In this document: positions 12,301-27,300 of the stretch, in pieces
Layout: every line of letters starts with the position of its first letter
Numbering within the stretch: the stretch's first letter is position 1
Source: Ptychodera flava
Taxonomy: Eukaryota > Hemichordata > Enteropneusta > Ptychoderidae
Direction of reading: 5' to 3'
DNA: 64,000 bases
Assembly: GCF_041260155.1 (NCBI RefSeq)
Contig: NC_091940.1
Coordinates: forward strand, 32,543,841-32,607,840
Program-made: the position numbers and the translations under genes
Notes under the pieces: generated by a model
The model's database searches: none
Told to the model about the DNA's origin: nothing
The model's input: the letters and a program-made list of their open reading frames with translations, nothing else

Positions 12301-15300
12301 TTGCATAACTATGGTTTATGTTACGAGCTGTAATTGTTTTGCATACCTATCATTTCATGTAAAACATTTTCAGGCATATGGCATAAATGATGTACTTGGC
12401 TGTTACTTAGACTTGGATAATTCAACCATCAAGTACACCAAAAACGGTAAGTAAATAGTTTGTCTATTGCATCACAAGATCAGACTACTGAGGCATTTTA
12501 GTAGAGTGCAAGATCACAAAAATGGAACTGGTTGTAAATCCTTTTTCTGTAAGTTCATCTGTCACTATCAGGTCAAGGTGGTGAAACATGATAAAACGTA
12601 GCCTCAACAGTATTATATATTTTAACAGACTTTACCCGCTGAAGACCATAAAACATCCAAAACCTGCCTTGCTAATACCTACATCGTGAGGTGATTATGG
12701 CCAATGTGATCTCATTGTGTCATAGTATGTCACAGCAGTAATTGTCACAGTAATCTTCTTGTTACCATGGTTTCTAAAAAGGGCAAAAAGAAAGTTGTTA
12801 TACCTACCGTGAATGTTTCAGTAACACACATTGCCAGGTTGGCAACAGCGCCCCCAGTGGTCAAATTACTTCCTACCTGCTTGAACTCACTGGCTGAGTG
12901 AGGCTGTGAGTGACCAGATTTATTGATCATGTGGAAACACTGTGCCAGACAAGCTTGTGCTCAGTATATGTCGTATAGAATTAAACAAAGATTGATGTCA
13001 CATATATTTATATTTTAGTATATATATTATATTTTCATATTTTACATTGTATGTAGGTACTCACACTTCTTGTAAGTTGCACTAAAATTCTCAAATAATT
13101 GGAATGATGCTGAATGTACAAATATATTGCAAATGAATCAGCGATTGAATGGATCAAATGTGGTTTTTGCATGCAGTCTTCTATTGAAAGGGTGTTCTTT
13201 AGTCGTAATGTTCGTGAATTTGAAGAGATTTTTCTGCTTTAATTTCAGGTACAGATTTAGGAACAGCCTTTGATATTCCCGGTCATATCCGGGACTCTGT
13301 ATTCCTTGCTGCAGTTGTACTCAAGGTAACTTTGAGATGGTTCTGATCACACTTTTATTATTTAGGTAGTATGCGCCTTGAGAGTAAAAGACTTAAACTT
13401 TTGCTCAAACTTTCCCCAAGGAAACTTTCAACCTTCTCTTACCACATCAAGAATACAAATCAGGCATCACCAAGCAAAATGTGGTACTGGACAAACAAAT
13501 AATCTAACATTTACTGATATATAAAATTCACAATGGTCACCATTCCTGTGTTAAATCAATGTGAAAAAATAGAATTTTCTTTTTTTTTTTTTCGAGAAAT
13601 TAAGATGGTGATAAGTTTTTTTCTTCAACTTTAAAAAGAGTTGCCACAAGTGGTAGATCATAAAAGAAGTGTGAGAGTCTGAATATTTGTCCTTGAGGCG
13701 CATTCTGCTTTAAGAAAAATAAACATCCCAAAAAGTAGGAAACCAAATAATTTAAAAGTGAAGATTAGTAATGGTATTATTAACGCTGAAAAATTTAATC
13801 TTCAAAAGTTTACCAGAATTATGGACAAGAGTTGTCTTTATTTTGATCAGTTTAACAAACAATGATTGAGAAAAACATCGCCAGTTTAAATTAGAATTTA
13901 TGTGTGATTCTTTTATTGGTGGGTTGTATTAACTATTTGCTTGTCCTTTGATGACAGAATGCTGAAATGAAATTCAACTTTGGTGATACCAAGTTCAAGT
14001 TCCCACCTTCTGTAAGTACTAGATCATCTAGAAGTACAAACACTCTCCACAGGTTATCATGGAAGAATCTGTTTTGTTGGGCGAGAAGCCAGGTCCAAAT
14101 CACAGAATTTCGTGCGAACTTTTTGACTGCTGCCATAAAAATTGACTAAAAACTTTCTTTCAAGAAAACTCTGAACATTAGCTTTTGTAGTCTGTGTATC
14201 TGCAAAGCCATCTGCCCTACAACAGATCTTGCCATGGTTGGTTGTTGTTGAAATTTAAATAGGAATTCAGGGTGACAAGACATAAACACTTAAATAACCC
14301 TATCTATATATTTTTGCAGGGTGGTTTCATTGGTCTCAGTGAAGCACCAGCCTCAGTAGTATCTCCAGTTGTTGGTAAGTCAAATTGCCATATTTCTTGC
14401 CATTGCACTGCCAAAAGTATAGGTTTGGCCCGAACATATTTCAATTAAATCAGTTTTTACTCGAATCGTTAAACGTTGCAAAATGTAGCAGTAGCTCTGT
14501 AGTCATGTGTCTGAAAAGAATGATATTCACAGTAATACGTAGTGTAGATAATTCCTTGGAGTTGTCATTGGCATTACATTATCAATGTTGGAACAGTCTT
14601 GATTGTAGAGGCATTAAGATTTCACAGACAAAACGTGCAAATATCTTAATAGTGGAAAAGCTCTGAGTCATTTTTCACATCATTTGCCCTCAGACTTACC
14701 CAAAGTGCTAAATTTAAAAATAATATAGAGACAGTTTGGACAAAATTTACAGAAAAAAATATTCCCAAAAATACCTTCTGTCAATTAGCTTACAGGGCCC
14801 CTGCAAGAAAATATCATAACATTTTCACTGTTTTTAGATAAATATCTGGTGAAAAAATATCCCTTCTGCAAAAAGTTTTATTTGTTTCTGATATTAATTA
14901 CTTTTAATTACTTTTATTGACACTCTTTACCCTAAGGAAAGGGTAAACATTGTCATACATAGAGACTTCAAAGAAGCAATACAATGAGTAGCCAAAGAAA
15001 AACAAAACCTGCAAAAATAAATAAATAAATAAATAAAAATACATATATAAATAGAAGACAAACTGGAAAGAATATTAGTTTGTTAATTGTTGTTGTTTGT
15101 TATTGATCTCTCAGTTGTAGACACTTGTAAATGTACATTGCAATGGGAATGTATAGTTTCTTGTTATTCATCATGAATTCTAAGTGACTGTTATGTGATA
15201 ATGATTGGAATGTTGGGTGTAATGATTGAATAGTATTGTATAATGTATCTCGTTCTGATTTATAGTATTCACAATTAAATAAGAAATGAATCTCATCTTC

Positions 15301-18300
15301 AATATGATTATATGTACATCTTTTGCAAATTCTTTCGTTGATGGGGGTTTTAGATTGTCTTCCAGTTTCTATGTGGAATTTATGGTTACTGAGCCTGATA
15401 TTGAATAAATCACTCACTAATTATCACATCAACATCTTCCAATGGCAAGATTTGCTTTTTGTCCAACCGATAATACTGAATTTTGATTCAGCTCTGTGTG
15501 AACCAGATACTCTTCATGGTTGCCAAGAACTTTTATCCTTTATCCTTCAAGGGTTGAGGTTTCTCTGTTCACCAAACTTTGTCAAAAGTCTGCTCAAGTT
15601 TTGATAAAGTGACAAGTCAACTATTTCCTGCAGGTTCACATATGTGAAAAGTCGTCTGTTCAATTCCTATCATGGCTTGAATATCGATGTTTGTTCTTGA
15701 ATTATCAAAAGTGTCCAAATTATACTCATATCAATACTGATGGTTGGCTTAAACTTGAATTGTCATATATGTTTTCAGATGTCATGAGAACATACAAAAG
15801 ATACATTCAACAAAATTCAATATAGTTTCAAAGGAGTAAGTTTGGACTTGCATCTTGATGTGTACTATACCGACTGCCAGGGTGTAGGATGTTATCACAA
15901 ACCAGAATACTAATTATGTCCCAACAAGGCCACTTATTAAAAGTTCTTTTATTCCTCACAGAATGTCTTTCTAAGATCTGTCATTTCTTCTCTTCTCTGT
16001 TGTAGGAGGAGGTCAAGCCGTAGTTGAGTCCAAACCAGCACCAAACGCTCCAAAAGCAATCATTATCGAGGTAAATATTATATATATACCAATAATTTTT
16101 AACTCCAGAGGAATGTGTTCCAATAGCTGAAATATAAAGAAGTTTATGGTCAGACAGGTGAAATTGTACAATTACCTGCCAAATGGACAGGTTGAAGTAA
16201 TTTCCCAAGTTTATATTTGTATAGATCAGAGGTAAGGTATACAGATGAGGATTAAATGTATAAGGGCTTGTACCTGCCTGGATGTCTGGTTGTTGTCATT
16301 TTCTGTGAATTTCATTCGCTGCTAATTGTTTTATTTTTAGTGCAATCTTTTTCGTGTGCACTCTTGTTTGTGCATAAAATGTGTGCTTACAACCATTGCA
16401 TGAGTGAACAAGTTTTATAGAAGTCTTTGGATAATTAGTGTGACGTGGGGTCGGGAGGAATGGGGTGTATTATATTGAGAAAAAAGACCAAGGATAAAGT
16501 AGGTGTCATGCCAAGCCGTGTGGCTATTTTTTGGCAATTTTCCATGTCCTGAACCATAACTCAGACATGTATCAAGCAAATTTATTCAAAGGTGGTACAA
16601 GGACACTGACTCATAGTATACATATGTACGTCGATTTGTTTCTCGATATGGTCCGATATGGCCACATGGTGGCAATTTTGTTATGTTTTTTTTTCATGCC
16701 GATAGCCATAACTCCTAGCAAGTCTCAACTGATTTTATTCAAAGGTTGTACCTGGACATTCACTTACTATGTCATACATATACGTGTTGATTTTTTAAAC
16801 AGTAAGATCAAATATCTCTGCGTGGCGGCGATTTTGTTACGATTTTCTCATGTACTGAGCCATAACTCAGACATATTTCCACCAGTATCATTCAAAGTTG
16901 GTACAAGGACATTGACCGATTTCATACATGCTCGTCAATTTGTTTCACGTCATGTAGCAGTATCATGTCAATTATTGAAGTTTCATAATTAGGCTGATAT
17001 GTCAAGAAATACTGCATCAAATTTCATGAAACTTTGTACAGATGTTAAGCTCACATTGCTTTAACAGTGAAAAAGACATTTATTAGTGTCATTTTAATTA
17101 ATTTGTAATTGCATATGTAATGAACTTTCCTAATTAGAGTGATATATCCACAAATACAACGTCAAATTTGATGAAACTTGATACAGATGTTGATCTCATA
17201 GTGTTGTAAATGCTGCATTAAACTTTATGAAATATGGTACTGGTGATAATCTATTAGTGTTAGGATAGTATGAAAAAATGTTTTGCAACATCCTGTCAAC
17301 TAATTCCCAGTTGACTCATTTAATGACCTTTAGGATAGTGGCCTACATTGGTTTTATGTTTTAATCACCATGGAACTCATTCTTGGCCATTGAGTGCCAT
17401 CTGTATCAAAGTATTTTTTCACAGATCTAATTAATGAAGAGGATTGTATCCTCTCTGAGGACCTGTAATCAAAGTACCCATTAACAAGTGGGGACTGTGT
17501 CATCAACGATGACTTTTCATACTATGTTGTAAAATTTGATTTGACACTGTCTGCTGTCCATGGTTAACGAGAAAGTATTTTCACAATAAGACTGATGACT
17601 TGGTCTCCGAAGTGGAAATTACCTTCGTTGAATATTGCCCCAAAACTCACATGTACTATTGTCACATTCATTAAAAGTTGCACCTTGGTTGAAAGAAATT
17701 CAATTCAGTGATTATATCAAAGTTGGTGATCTCACAACTTGATTTGTAGAAATACATAATAAAATGAATATTTACAGAAGCATATCCTAATAGAGAATGA
17801 AACAGAAAGCCAATTATTTTAGGGGATTTAAAATTCAATGGAAGATAAAGTGTCAACATTAAATATAAACAGAGAGAATAGTCTGCAGGCGTACCATGTG
17901 AAAAATATGGCCCTTCCAAATATAAATACAAATACAAGGCAGATCGTCCATGTAGCCGACACGAACATGAAGTGTCTGTTACCGGCTACCAAAAACTATG
18001 AAGAATAGTAAAGAATGAGCTACAAAATCACTATCAGTTTTAAGTTGCAGGTAGAATGAGTCTGTGCCTTTGTATAAAATACTATAAAAATAGTAGAAAG
18101 TGAGCAACCAGCTGAAAGTTAGTCGAGGAGACCTTTACTGCATATCATTTGCATCTCATTGTCGGCTACATGGACTGTGTGCCAAATACAAAGCTTGATA
18201 TATTATTATTCTCTTACTATGAAGATTTTCAGTCATCATAAACATGTTTATTGATGTAATAATCTTTTTCTCTGTTTATTTTCAGCCATCCAGAGAATTG

Positions 18301-21300
18301 GCAGAGCAGGTAGGTAGTGATCATCCAGTTGTAATAGATACATTTGGCAATTGTTTGAACAAATGATTAGCCATATGTAGTAATGTTTGTTCTGTTCAAT
18401 GAAACCACACATGGTATTTTTAGCAACAATACTACTTAGTATACAAGCTAGTCTTTCCAATCCTGAACAGCTGTGATCTAAAGGAGGTCAAGGGTCATTA
18501 TGTATAGGGGCATCTCATTATCTGCTGTCAAATGCTCCAATGATCAGCTGGTTAGGTAATTGAAAGCTGTATGTTATATAATTTATGGAAGTCTGTAGGA
18601 TGGTATTCACAGTAACATAGTTTGTCGCAGTCAGTTACATTCTCAGTGCAGGGTACTGTCTACAGTGATGAGAACAATCAATATTTACATATTTTCCAGA
18701 ATGATTTATTTCAATTCATGCTTGTTGTACACTTTCCATAGAATTTAAAACTTTAAAATGAATGGGATTTATGATGAATAATATAATGAATAATAAAAAG
18801 AATACTTTATCCATTATTTTCTCTTGCAGACCCTTACTCAAATTACAAAATTTAAGAAGTACCTGCAGGATCCTCAAGTTAGGTGTGTGGAAAATTACTT
18901 AAATTACCAGTTCACTTGAGAGTTGAGTGATATTGTAAATATAGGCAAATGTGGTTTCATCCATTCAAGACTTTAATCACTGTATGTCCAAGTTAACATG
19001 TATCTTACACTTATCTACTCCAATGACAGCCCTCATAATAATATTACAGTATCAAATTCAAGGTCAACATTTGAATTATGCACAGCATAGTTTGAAATAG
19101 ACTCACTTCACTTTGCATATGAGCACTGAATGCGTGGCATATATCAAATCCAGTGAGAGGTTCCTACAAGAGTAAAGTTCATTTAGTATCGGGTTCACCT
19201 TCTACTGAATACAGCCTGCAAGGTTTTAAGTATAACCCCTCCTCCCTACTCAAACCCTCACCCCACCCTAGAGGTAGAAAGAGAGTGAATAGTGACTAAT
19301 GTTTAGTTGAAACCAGTGCAGAAAAGATCTTGCAATTGAGAAAAATCTGTTGCATATTTGATGGAAAGTGCATCATTTTATTTCAGAGAACTTCTTGTGA
19401 TTGGTGGTCAGGCAGCCAAGGATCAAGTTCAGGCATTATCAAGTGGGGTATGTAAATCAAGGTCATTATTTGAGCAATAATGTAGCCCCTCCCGGCCAAT
19501 GACAATGGACCAAAGCAAACTTTGCACAACATGATGTTCATGGCAAGGCCAAGTACATGATTGAGTGTAAAATTTGCTTGAGTCAATTATTGGACAGGAT
19601 GGCTGACATTATTTCTATTATTTTATAGTTTTGGCCATGCCAGTGAATTTGTAGATGTAGGAAACACCTGGGGCCCAATGCTGGATAATCAGATTCAGTA
19701 TCAGTAATAATCTTTGAGATGACATCACAGAATTCACTGATATTGACAAAGCTATAATGTAATGACATATTAAGGGCAAAATCCTTGACCTGATCTTCCC
19801 CCCCAAAAATGTGGAAAGTAAAAAATTATCAAATAAATACATTGATGATGGTGGTGGATGATGGTATACTGTCTTTGTTAAATGAAAATGTATCAAGAAA
19901 TAAAGATTTTAATAATGTCATATTTCAGCGAGTTGAAGTATGGCAATACATGACCTATAAGTGCATGGTTACTTTCAAACAGTTGCGTACAGTTGGGAGT
20001 TTGATTCTCCAGTGTATTTTTTTGATTCAGACACGCCAGAAGCTTTGGCAATTTCTGGCTCTCAACTTTGCTTCCCACAGTTACGGCTGTAAGTAGGTCA
20101 GTAAGTCATCTACTAGAACAATGTCAGAACACCACAAAGAACTCATCAACTCTACCGAGTAGGCACACAGTAGGTTCCGACTGCTGTATGAATTTATCAA
20201 CTGTCATGGAGTGACGTATTGCAAATCACCCCATGCACTCTGACATTGTGGCGTAATATTGCTATAATGAAAAAGACATTACTGCTAAACATTGATACAA
20301 TCCATGGAGGCGTAGAGGAGATTGTCAGACAGGTTGACACTATATCAGCAATTGAATGGCAGAATGGGGCATTGTATCCAAGTTAGACAGTCAGCTTGTT
20401 GACCTTTAACCCCAGACAATATGTCATTACTGGACCATTGCTGGTACCGGTGTGTCAGAGTACAGTGTAATCTAGCCTCCAGTGGGCTATTGTCATGACA
20501 CCTTCTCAATACATTGTGACCTGTACATTTGTACTCTCTGAAGGGTAAAATTAATGTCCATGTGATATGTCATAGACAATATGACTCAGTGGAATGAACA
20601 GAATCTTCAATTTATCCATCCAGTATGTTACAGGCTTTATTGAATTGTGAACAAAAATGAGGTGCATTTTCCAAGCTACCCTAGTATTGTTTGTAAAAGA
20701 AATCTGTGTTTTTCTAACTATGAATATCTCTTTCGTACCCATGACATTGCCAAAAATACAAGAAATTCAAAATGACTTTGAACAGCACATGTGTACAGCA
20801 GTATTTTTTCAATGTGTCAATCATTTGTGGAAGACAGTCTGATGTATAAGTTTGTCAAAATTGAGTGTATTTTAGTAAGTGCAAGCCTTTTGGAAGAAAA
20901 AAGATTGAATCAATGTGGTTTTAATTCTCCTCATGCCAAACTGAATCTTGTTAAACACCTGCCTATGCCTAAGGCAATTCTAAGACAATTACAAAATTCA
21001 TGTACAAAAGAGGTAAATTACGCCATGTGTTATTTAGATATTTCAAAAACAGACACTCATTGGTGTTAGACAGATGACCTCAAATTTAGAGTGACCTTGA
21101 TGGAGTACTTTAAACAGACGAACTTGACAAAAGAAAAAAGTAGTATGGTATGATTTACTTGTCACAGATATTACACATATGGAACAGAAATATGAATCTT
21201 GTGATTACAGAATGTTGCACGTCTCTTGCAAGTAACAATTTCAAAGATAAACGTCTGTTATTGTCCTTCTTGTAGGTTGACATTGTGGTTGCAACTCCTG

Positions 21301-24300
21301 GTAGGTTAGAAGATCTTATCAGTACAGGAAAGATACTACTGTCACAGGTGAGGGAGTACTTCAGAAAATATGCAGACTGGATATTCTGTGTAAAAAGTAC
21401 GTTTGAAGTATGTACATGAATTAGTCAAACCATGAGAGCTGGGATGAAAATGTGCCAAGTTGATGTTACGTTTATCTAGTCTAGTGCAAAAACTGAGTTT
21501 CAGGAAATACTTTTAAAATGTTCATTTGTGTTCATGTTTCTATTTTGTATGTTGATTTTACCAATGATAATTTTTTCCACGATATATGAAAAGTTCGGCA
21601 GTAATGCTATTGAATTTTATCACCATATTTTAGCTGAGTTGGAAATGGTTAATCAGTCTTCAAAACAACAAAATTGTCTTGAAATGTATAATCATATGAA
21701 GATATATTTATTGCAAGGGTTTTAAAATTGAGGACAATTTTTCAGCAACGACTTAGCTGATGATGTGCAAAGAATTTGACTTTTGATAGAAAAGTCACAA
21801 ATTCACATGATGCTCTGCCATGTGTTGATTTTGTCTTTCAGGTCCGGTTTTTCATCCTTGATGAAGCTGTAAGTGGCTGTTCTCCATCTACAAATAATTG
21901 ATTATTTAGATGTTTTCCCCTCAGTTTTAGTATGTTAGACATTCAGTGTTTGATGAATGGAACTGCAAGAAATAATACATAAGTTTGAAAATGTAATTCA
22001 ATAACTCATTATCAATGGTGCACATAGCCTCAGGTCACATGCATTTGATAATTTCAGAGGCATGACATAATGAAATCACCGATTTCACAGTCTTTAATTC
22101 AGATAAATTATTATAATATACTGCCCCTATGACGACTTGCACCACTTAATTGTTTTTGCATGTGCCATCAGCATTTTGCTACTTGTGTCAGTCATGTGGT
22201 ATTCAAAGTGCAGTGAACTTACATGTAGAGTACAGAAGATCTCTCTTGCAAATGTTTTCTGAGTACAGCCAGAAAACTAACGGCAGTCTTTCTGTTCGTC
22301 TATCCATTCCAGGATGGCCTTCTCACTCAAGGTTACAGTGAACTCATCACAAGGCTGTGGGAACAGATCCCCAAAATAACCGCCGATGGTAAAAGACTAC
22401 AGGTGTGAAAGTCTAACATACATATTTTCCTTTTGTTTCCTTTATCCTGAAATACTTGTGAATTTTTTACGCGTCCAAGAAGCAGGAGATAGACAACATT
22501 ATAAATCCTGGAAGCAGTAATGTTGTAATTCATATAACAGAGCTATAAGCAGCTGAAAAACTTGTAATATATTTGCAGTGTTCAGACAATTAAACACAAG
22601 TATTAACTTTGCAACCTCAAATGTTACAGAATCAACAATTCTAAATTTTGACCATTTTGCAATTGTTGTTATTATACCGTTATCCTGTTTTGAACCTCTG
22701 CAGATGATTGTTTGTTCAGCAACTCTGCATTCGTTTGAAGTGAAGAAACTTGCAGTAAGTATAAAGAAGTTTTTGCTCAAAGACAGATAAAGACTGCTTG
22801 CTAATTTTGCCAACAAGTCCAACGTAACATGACATTTTCCTTGAATTTCAAAGCGTGAAATCTAAGAGTAGCAAGCTATTACTGGTGGTGTAAGTAATGG
22901 TTACTGTAGGGTTGTTATACAGTATTTAAAAGTATTTCAAATCATAGTGCTACATGAGTCTTTCAAATGAAGTTTTGAGGTTTATTTTCTGTGTTTTTTT
23001 TCAGCAGCAAATCAATGCAATCGTACTAAATTATTTTTAGAGACACTTTCAACTCATTTTTTTTCAAAGCAAAAACTAACAAAGACTACTATGTGAATCA
23101 ATCAGAAATACCATCCATTGTACATAAAATTTTACTCCAAAGAATATTATTTTAGGACAATCTTTTCAGTTCAAAATTTTAATTGACTACATTTACTCCA
23201 AACAATTTATTTTGAAAAGTCATTCCACTTTTATGAAATACACAATTTTTAATAATGCATTGTCTACTTACAACAGGAGAAACTGATGCATTTCCCGATA
23301 TGGGTCGACTTGAAAGGACAAGACAGTGTTCCAGATACCGTACACCATGTGGTATGTATGCACTGATTGAGCCGATAAAACCTCTGGTTGAAAGTTCGGT
23401 TTGCTGCAATCAGTATTTGCTACAGTTCTGTAAAGCCCCACAAAGGTCTCAGGCTGAATAATGAACACAAAGAACATACAGATATTTATTGTGAATCCAT
23501 GCCAACAAGCAAAGTGACACACTCTTTGTCATTACAGTTTTACTAGACATATAGAAGCCTGTAAGGAATAGCAAAGAGATGTCATTAATGAGCACCAATT
23601 GATTCAGAGTGTGAATTGTGTTGAAATGAAATTATCTCTTTCTTTACGCCAGGTTGTGAAAGTTGATCCAAAACAAGATACTTTGTGGCATCGACAACTG
23701 AACAACGCAAAGTTTTCTGTGAGTATCTGAACATGAGCTACCATGTGTATGCCAATAACTGGCATCTTCAATGTTTAACTCCACAAGGGTCAGACTTTTA
23801 GGATCATGATGGTAAATATGAATAATATCAGGGTCATACTGCATTGAAAAGGTCATGGGTAAGACAGCTTCTCAATAATTGTCCCTCTATAGATGAGAAG
23901 TAGGTAGGTATACTACACTATGTGGATGGTGGGGTTTTTGACATGAAAGTGATCAGGCATGTGTTACCAAAAGGTGAAATGTCAAAACAGTCTCACAAAT
24001 GCCCAACCACGAAAATGAATTTTAGTAAAGGCATTTCATTTGTAGAAGATCAACTAGGCAACTATATCATTTCTGTGTGGAAATATTTCTGGTTTTGAAA
24101 TGCTGTCTGATTTATGAAAAATTGCAATTAACATTTCAGACAGATGGAGTGCATTACAATGACAATATTAGAGCCAGCAACATGAATCACAAAGGTGAGA
24201 TCATTAAACAAATTTGGAAGTCAAATTTGTGAAAAAGTAGTGCCACATTCAGAAGGCAGCTCGGGTCTTGCATCAAAAAAAATTTACTTGTTAATTGTCA

Positions 24301-27300
24301 CCATTATTGGCTGATATTAGTAGTATTAATTGCCCTGATAGCTGAGATTCTGTATGAAGCATAATGAAAGGAAAACTGGCCGGTTCATCAACTTTTTATT
24401 ACTTTTTCAAAAAGTTTATTCATTTCTGTACCAATTCTGAGAAAAATCCAATTCTTTCAAGAATGCTTGTTTAATTTACTCAGTGAAATCAAACTTACTC
24501 TCTGTTTTACGAAAGTTTCCCCTTGGTAATATTTAAACTACACCATTACAGGGGTGTAGACAATTTTGGTTACAGGTGACAAAAATGAAAGTATAGGCAG
24601 TTACAAGTAGTGTGTGAGCACGTTAAGTTTGTGCAAGATGTCCTGATTTTTTTTCCTAAACTAATAATTTTTACAGTCAACCAATTTTGGCTTACAGCTG
24701 GGTTTTACCGGCTGCCAGCTGTTTCCTACATCCCTGCTGATAAGGTTGTAAACTGAAAATTTTTTACGGTATGGTTATCTGTGAAGTCTGGCAGCAAAGC
24801 CGAGAGCTGTTGATTACAGAGCTTGATATGAGAAAAGGTAAATACATACAAGGAATGAGGACAGACTAATTTGTTTTTAATTCTGTAGAGACACTGTCAG
24901 AAGCTGTCAAGATGCTAAAGCCAGAGTATGTAGTAACTGCCATCAAACATCATAGAATGGATCAAGCTATCATCTTCTGCCGCACAAAACTTGACTGTGA
25001 TAACTTGGAACAGTATTTTGTGACCATGGGTGGAGGTAAGAGACACTGAACATTTTATGGTAATGAGCTTTCCAAATAAGGACATTTGACTTCCATGACA
25101 GTAGTAAAGATGCAAATGAAGTCAGTTTGTACTTTCCAAATATGGGAACGCAAAGTACTACATTCCATTGTGTCCATAAAATGACATTGTGATAGGCATA
25201 TCCTGGCATGGTTGACCTATTTCATTCCCAACTGTTATTTTTGTGTGTGTTTACCATTTCCACAAGCAATTTACTTTTTTTAAACAGATTAATTAAATAT
25301 TATTCAGTTAAAAGTGCATTTTGCCAATCTCTGCTCATACGACTAATGAATTTTATTTTCATTCATCTGTGGATGAATTAAACATCGCTGATAAACATAA
25401 GTGGGCTCTCCTTGATAAAGTCTTTAGAAGAGTTTCAGATAGACTACTCTCAGACTGGTATTTTGGGGATGCACCAGTCAGTCGCATATTTTAACATACC
25501 CCTCTCAAGGCTATAAAAACTGTCTTTAAATATCCTTTTTCTTCTGCAAAAAATGTCCTTTCTTCCTTCATATTGTCATACTTTGTACTATCCTAAGAAA
25601 TGCAGCTTCATTTGCTCAGCTATGTATAATAAAGTATGTAACACGGCTGGTTAGGTATTGGTTTCCACATGGCCTGATCGCACAAAAAGATATTCTTCAC
25701 CAAGTTTACATAATATCAATACAAGTTTACAGTAGTCAGGTAATCACAACAACCTGATAACTTCTGAATACCATGTTATTACCTACCTCCAGAGTAAGCA
25801 CATTTCATACAGATACCCAGGGCTCCTATAACATACTGAAAGTCACCAAAACTATGGAAGAGACTCTTGTCGTTGACCTGAGATTTGTTCAAGTTTAATT
25901 GTATTCCAATAATGGATCATTTTTTGCCTTCTCAATCAAAGTTCTCGGATGGAAAATACTTATTTTGTTCATCATCAAAGTTTGATTTGTGTGAAGGGAC
26001 ATCGAGTTGTCAACTCAGTGATGTTGGATGCATGTCTTGGCACTAGATTTGCAAATTTTGATGTCTTACATAGCATTGTATTTCATTTTGCTCTTCTAGG
26101 TCCCCGTGCTCATAGACATCAGTTTTCCTGCGTGTGTTTGCATGGTGACAGGAAACCCAATGAAAGACGGCAGAACTTGCAAAACTTTAAGGTAAACTTC
26201 CATGAAATCTTGACATATGCAGAAGGAATTTGTGCTAGGGGTGTTTGACAAACTGTAGGTGCATCCACCGTTCACAGATTCATCATCAATACATGACCAA
26301 TATTGATGTCAGACTATTTATATAATCATTGTTTTGGAGAATGGGTATAATTTTTACCATTTCTGTATGCATTGTGTATCTATTGAGTAAAAGATGAAGG
26401 GAAACCTGATGAGACTTTTCTGTTGGTCACCCTACTCTCAAAAGCCCATTTCATCAGTGGTTACAAGCTTTGAGTGTCTGGTGATGATTCTAATGGCTGG
26501 GGAACAATCTGAAACATTCCTGTATATCTTCAACTGTTCACTGCAAAACCAGAAGTATGACTGAAGCACACTTATTTCTTTGTTGGCGCTTTCACAGGAT
26601 AAGAAGGTTCGTTTCTTGATCTGCACTGATGTGGCTGCCAGGGGCATTGATGTGAGAGGAATCCCATATGGTATGTAGGATGCTATTAGTTAAAAAGTGA
26701 AAGTTATTTTTCAATTAGGGACAGAAAATATAATTGATATGGTATCAAAGTTTGATCAGCGCTAGAATATTTTTGTCCCATACTGAAAGCTGAGCATTTC
26801 TTAGCATTGAAACAGTAAAAACAGCAAAATACTTGCCAAGGTTAAAAAATTTCTTTAGAAATTCATGAACTGTAACTTTGCTTATATTATAAATTATTGT
26901 CAATCTGTTTGTAAAATTAATTTTTTGTGCCACTCTCAACATCTTACCAAGTGATGAAAAATGTGCAAAATTGTGTAAAGTCAACTTTTAACCCTCTGAG
27001 TGCCAAAGTCAACCTTGTTTCCTCTATAAAATATAACCCAGACAATTTTTCCCAGATCCAGACAGTTTCTCAGATTTTTCCCAAAACTGTTAATCAAAAC
27101 GTGTTGTCAATAAAAAGTGATGTCTTTTTGGTCAAACCCTATCAAGAAAATTACAGATATATTCATAAAAATTGGTTAAATGTTACACTTAAATTTTGGT
27201 GAAAAAAAATTACAGCACTCAAGGGTTTATGTATTTTCCATTATTGTTGTTGCGCTTGTAAGATATAGTTTGTTACTCCACTCAAAAAATTTCACAAAGT

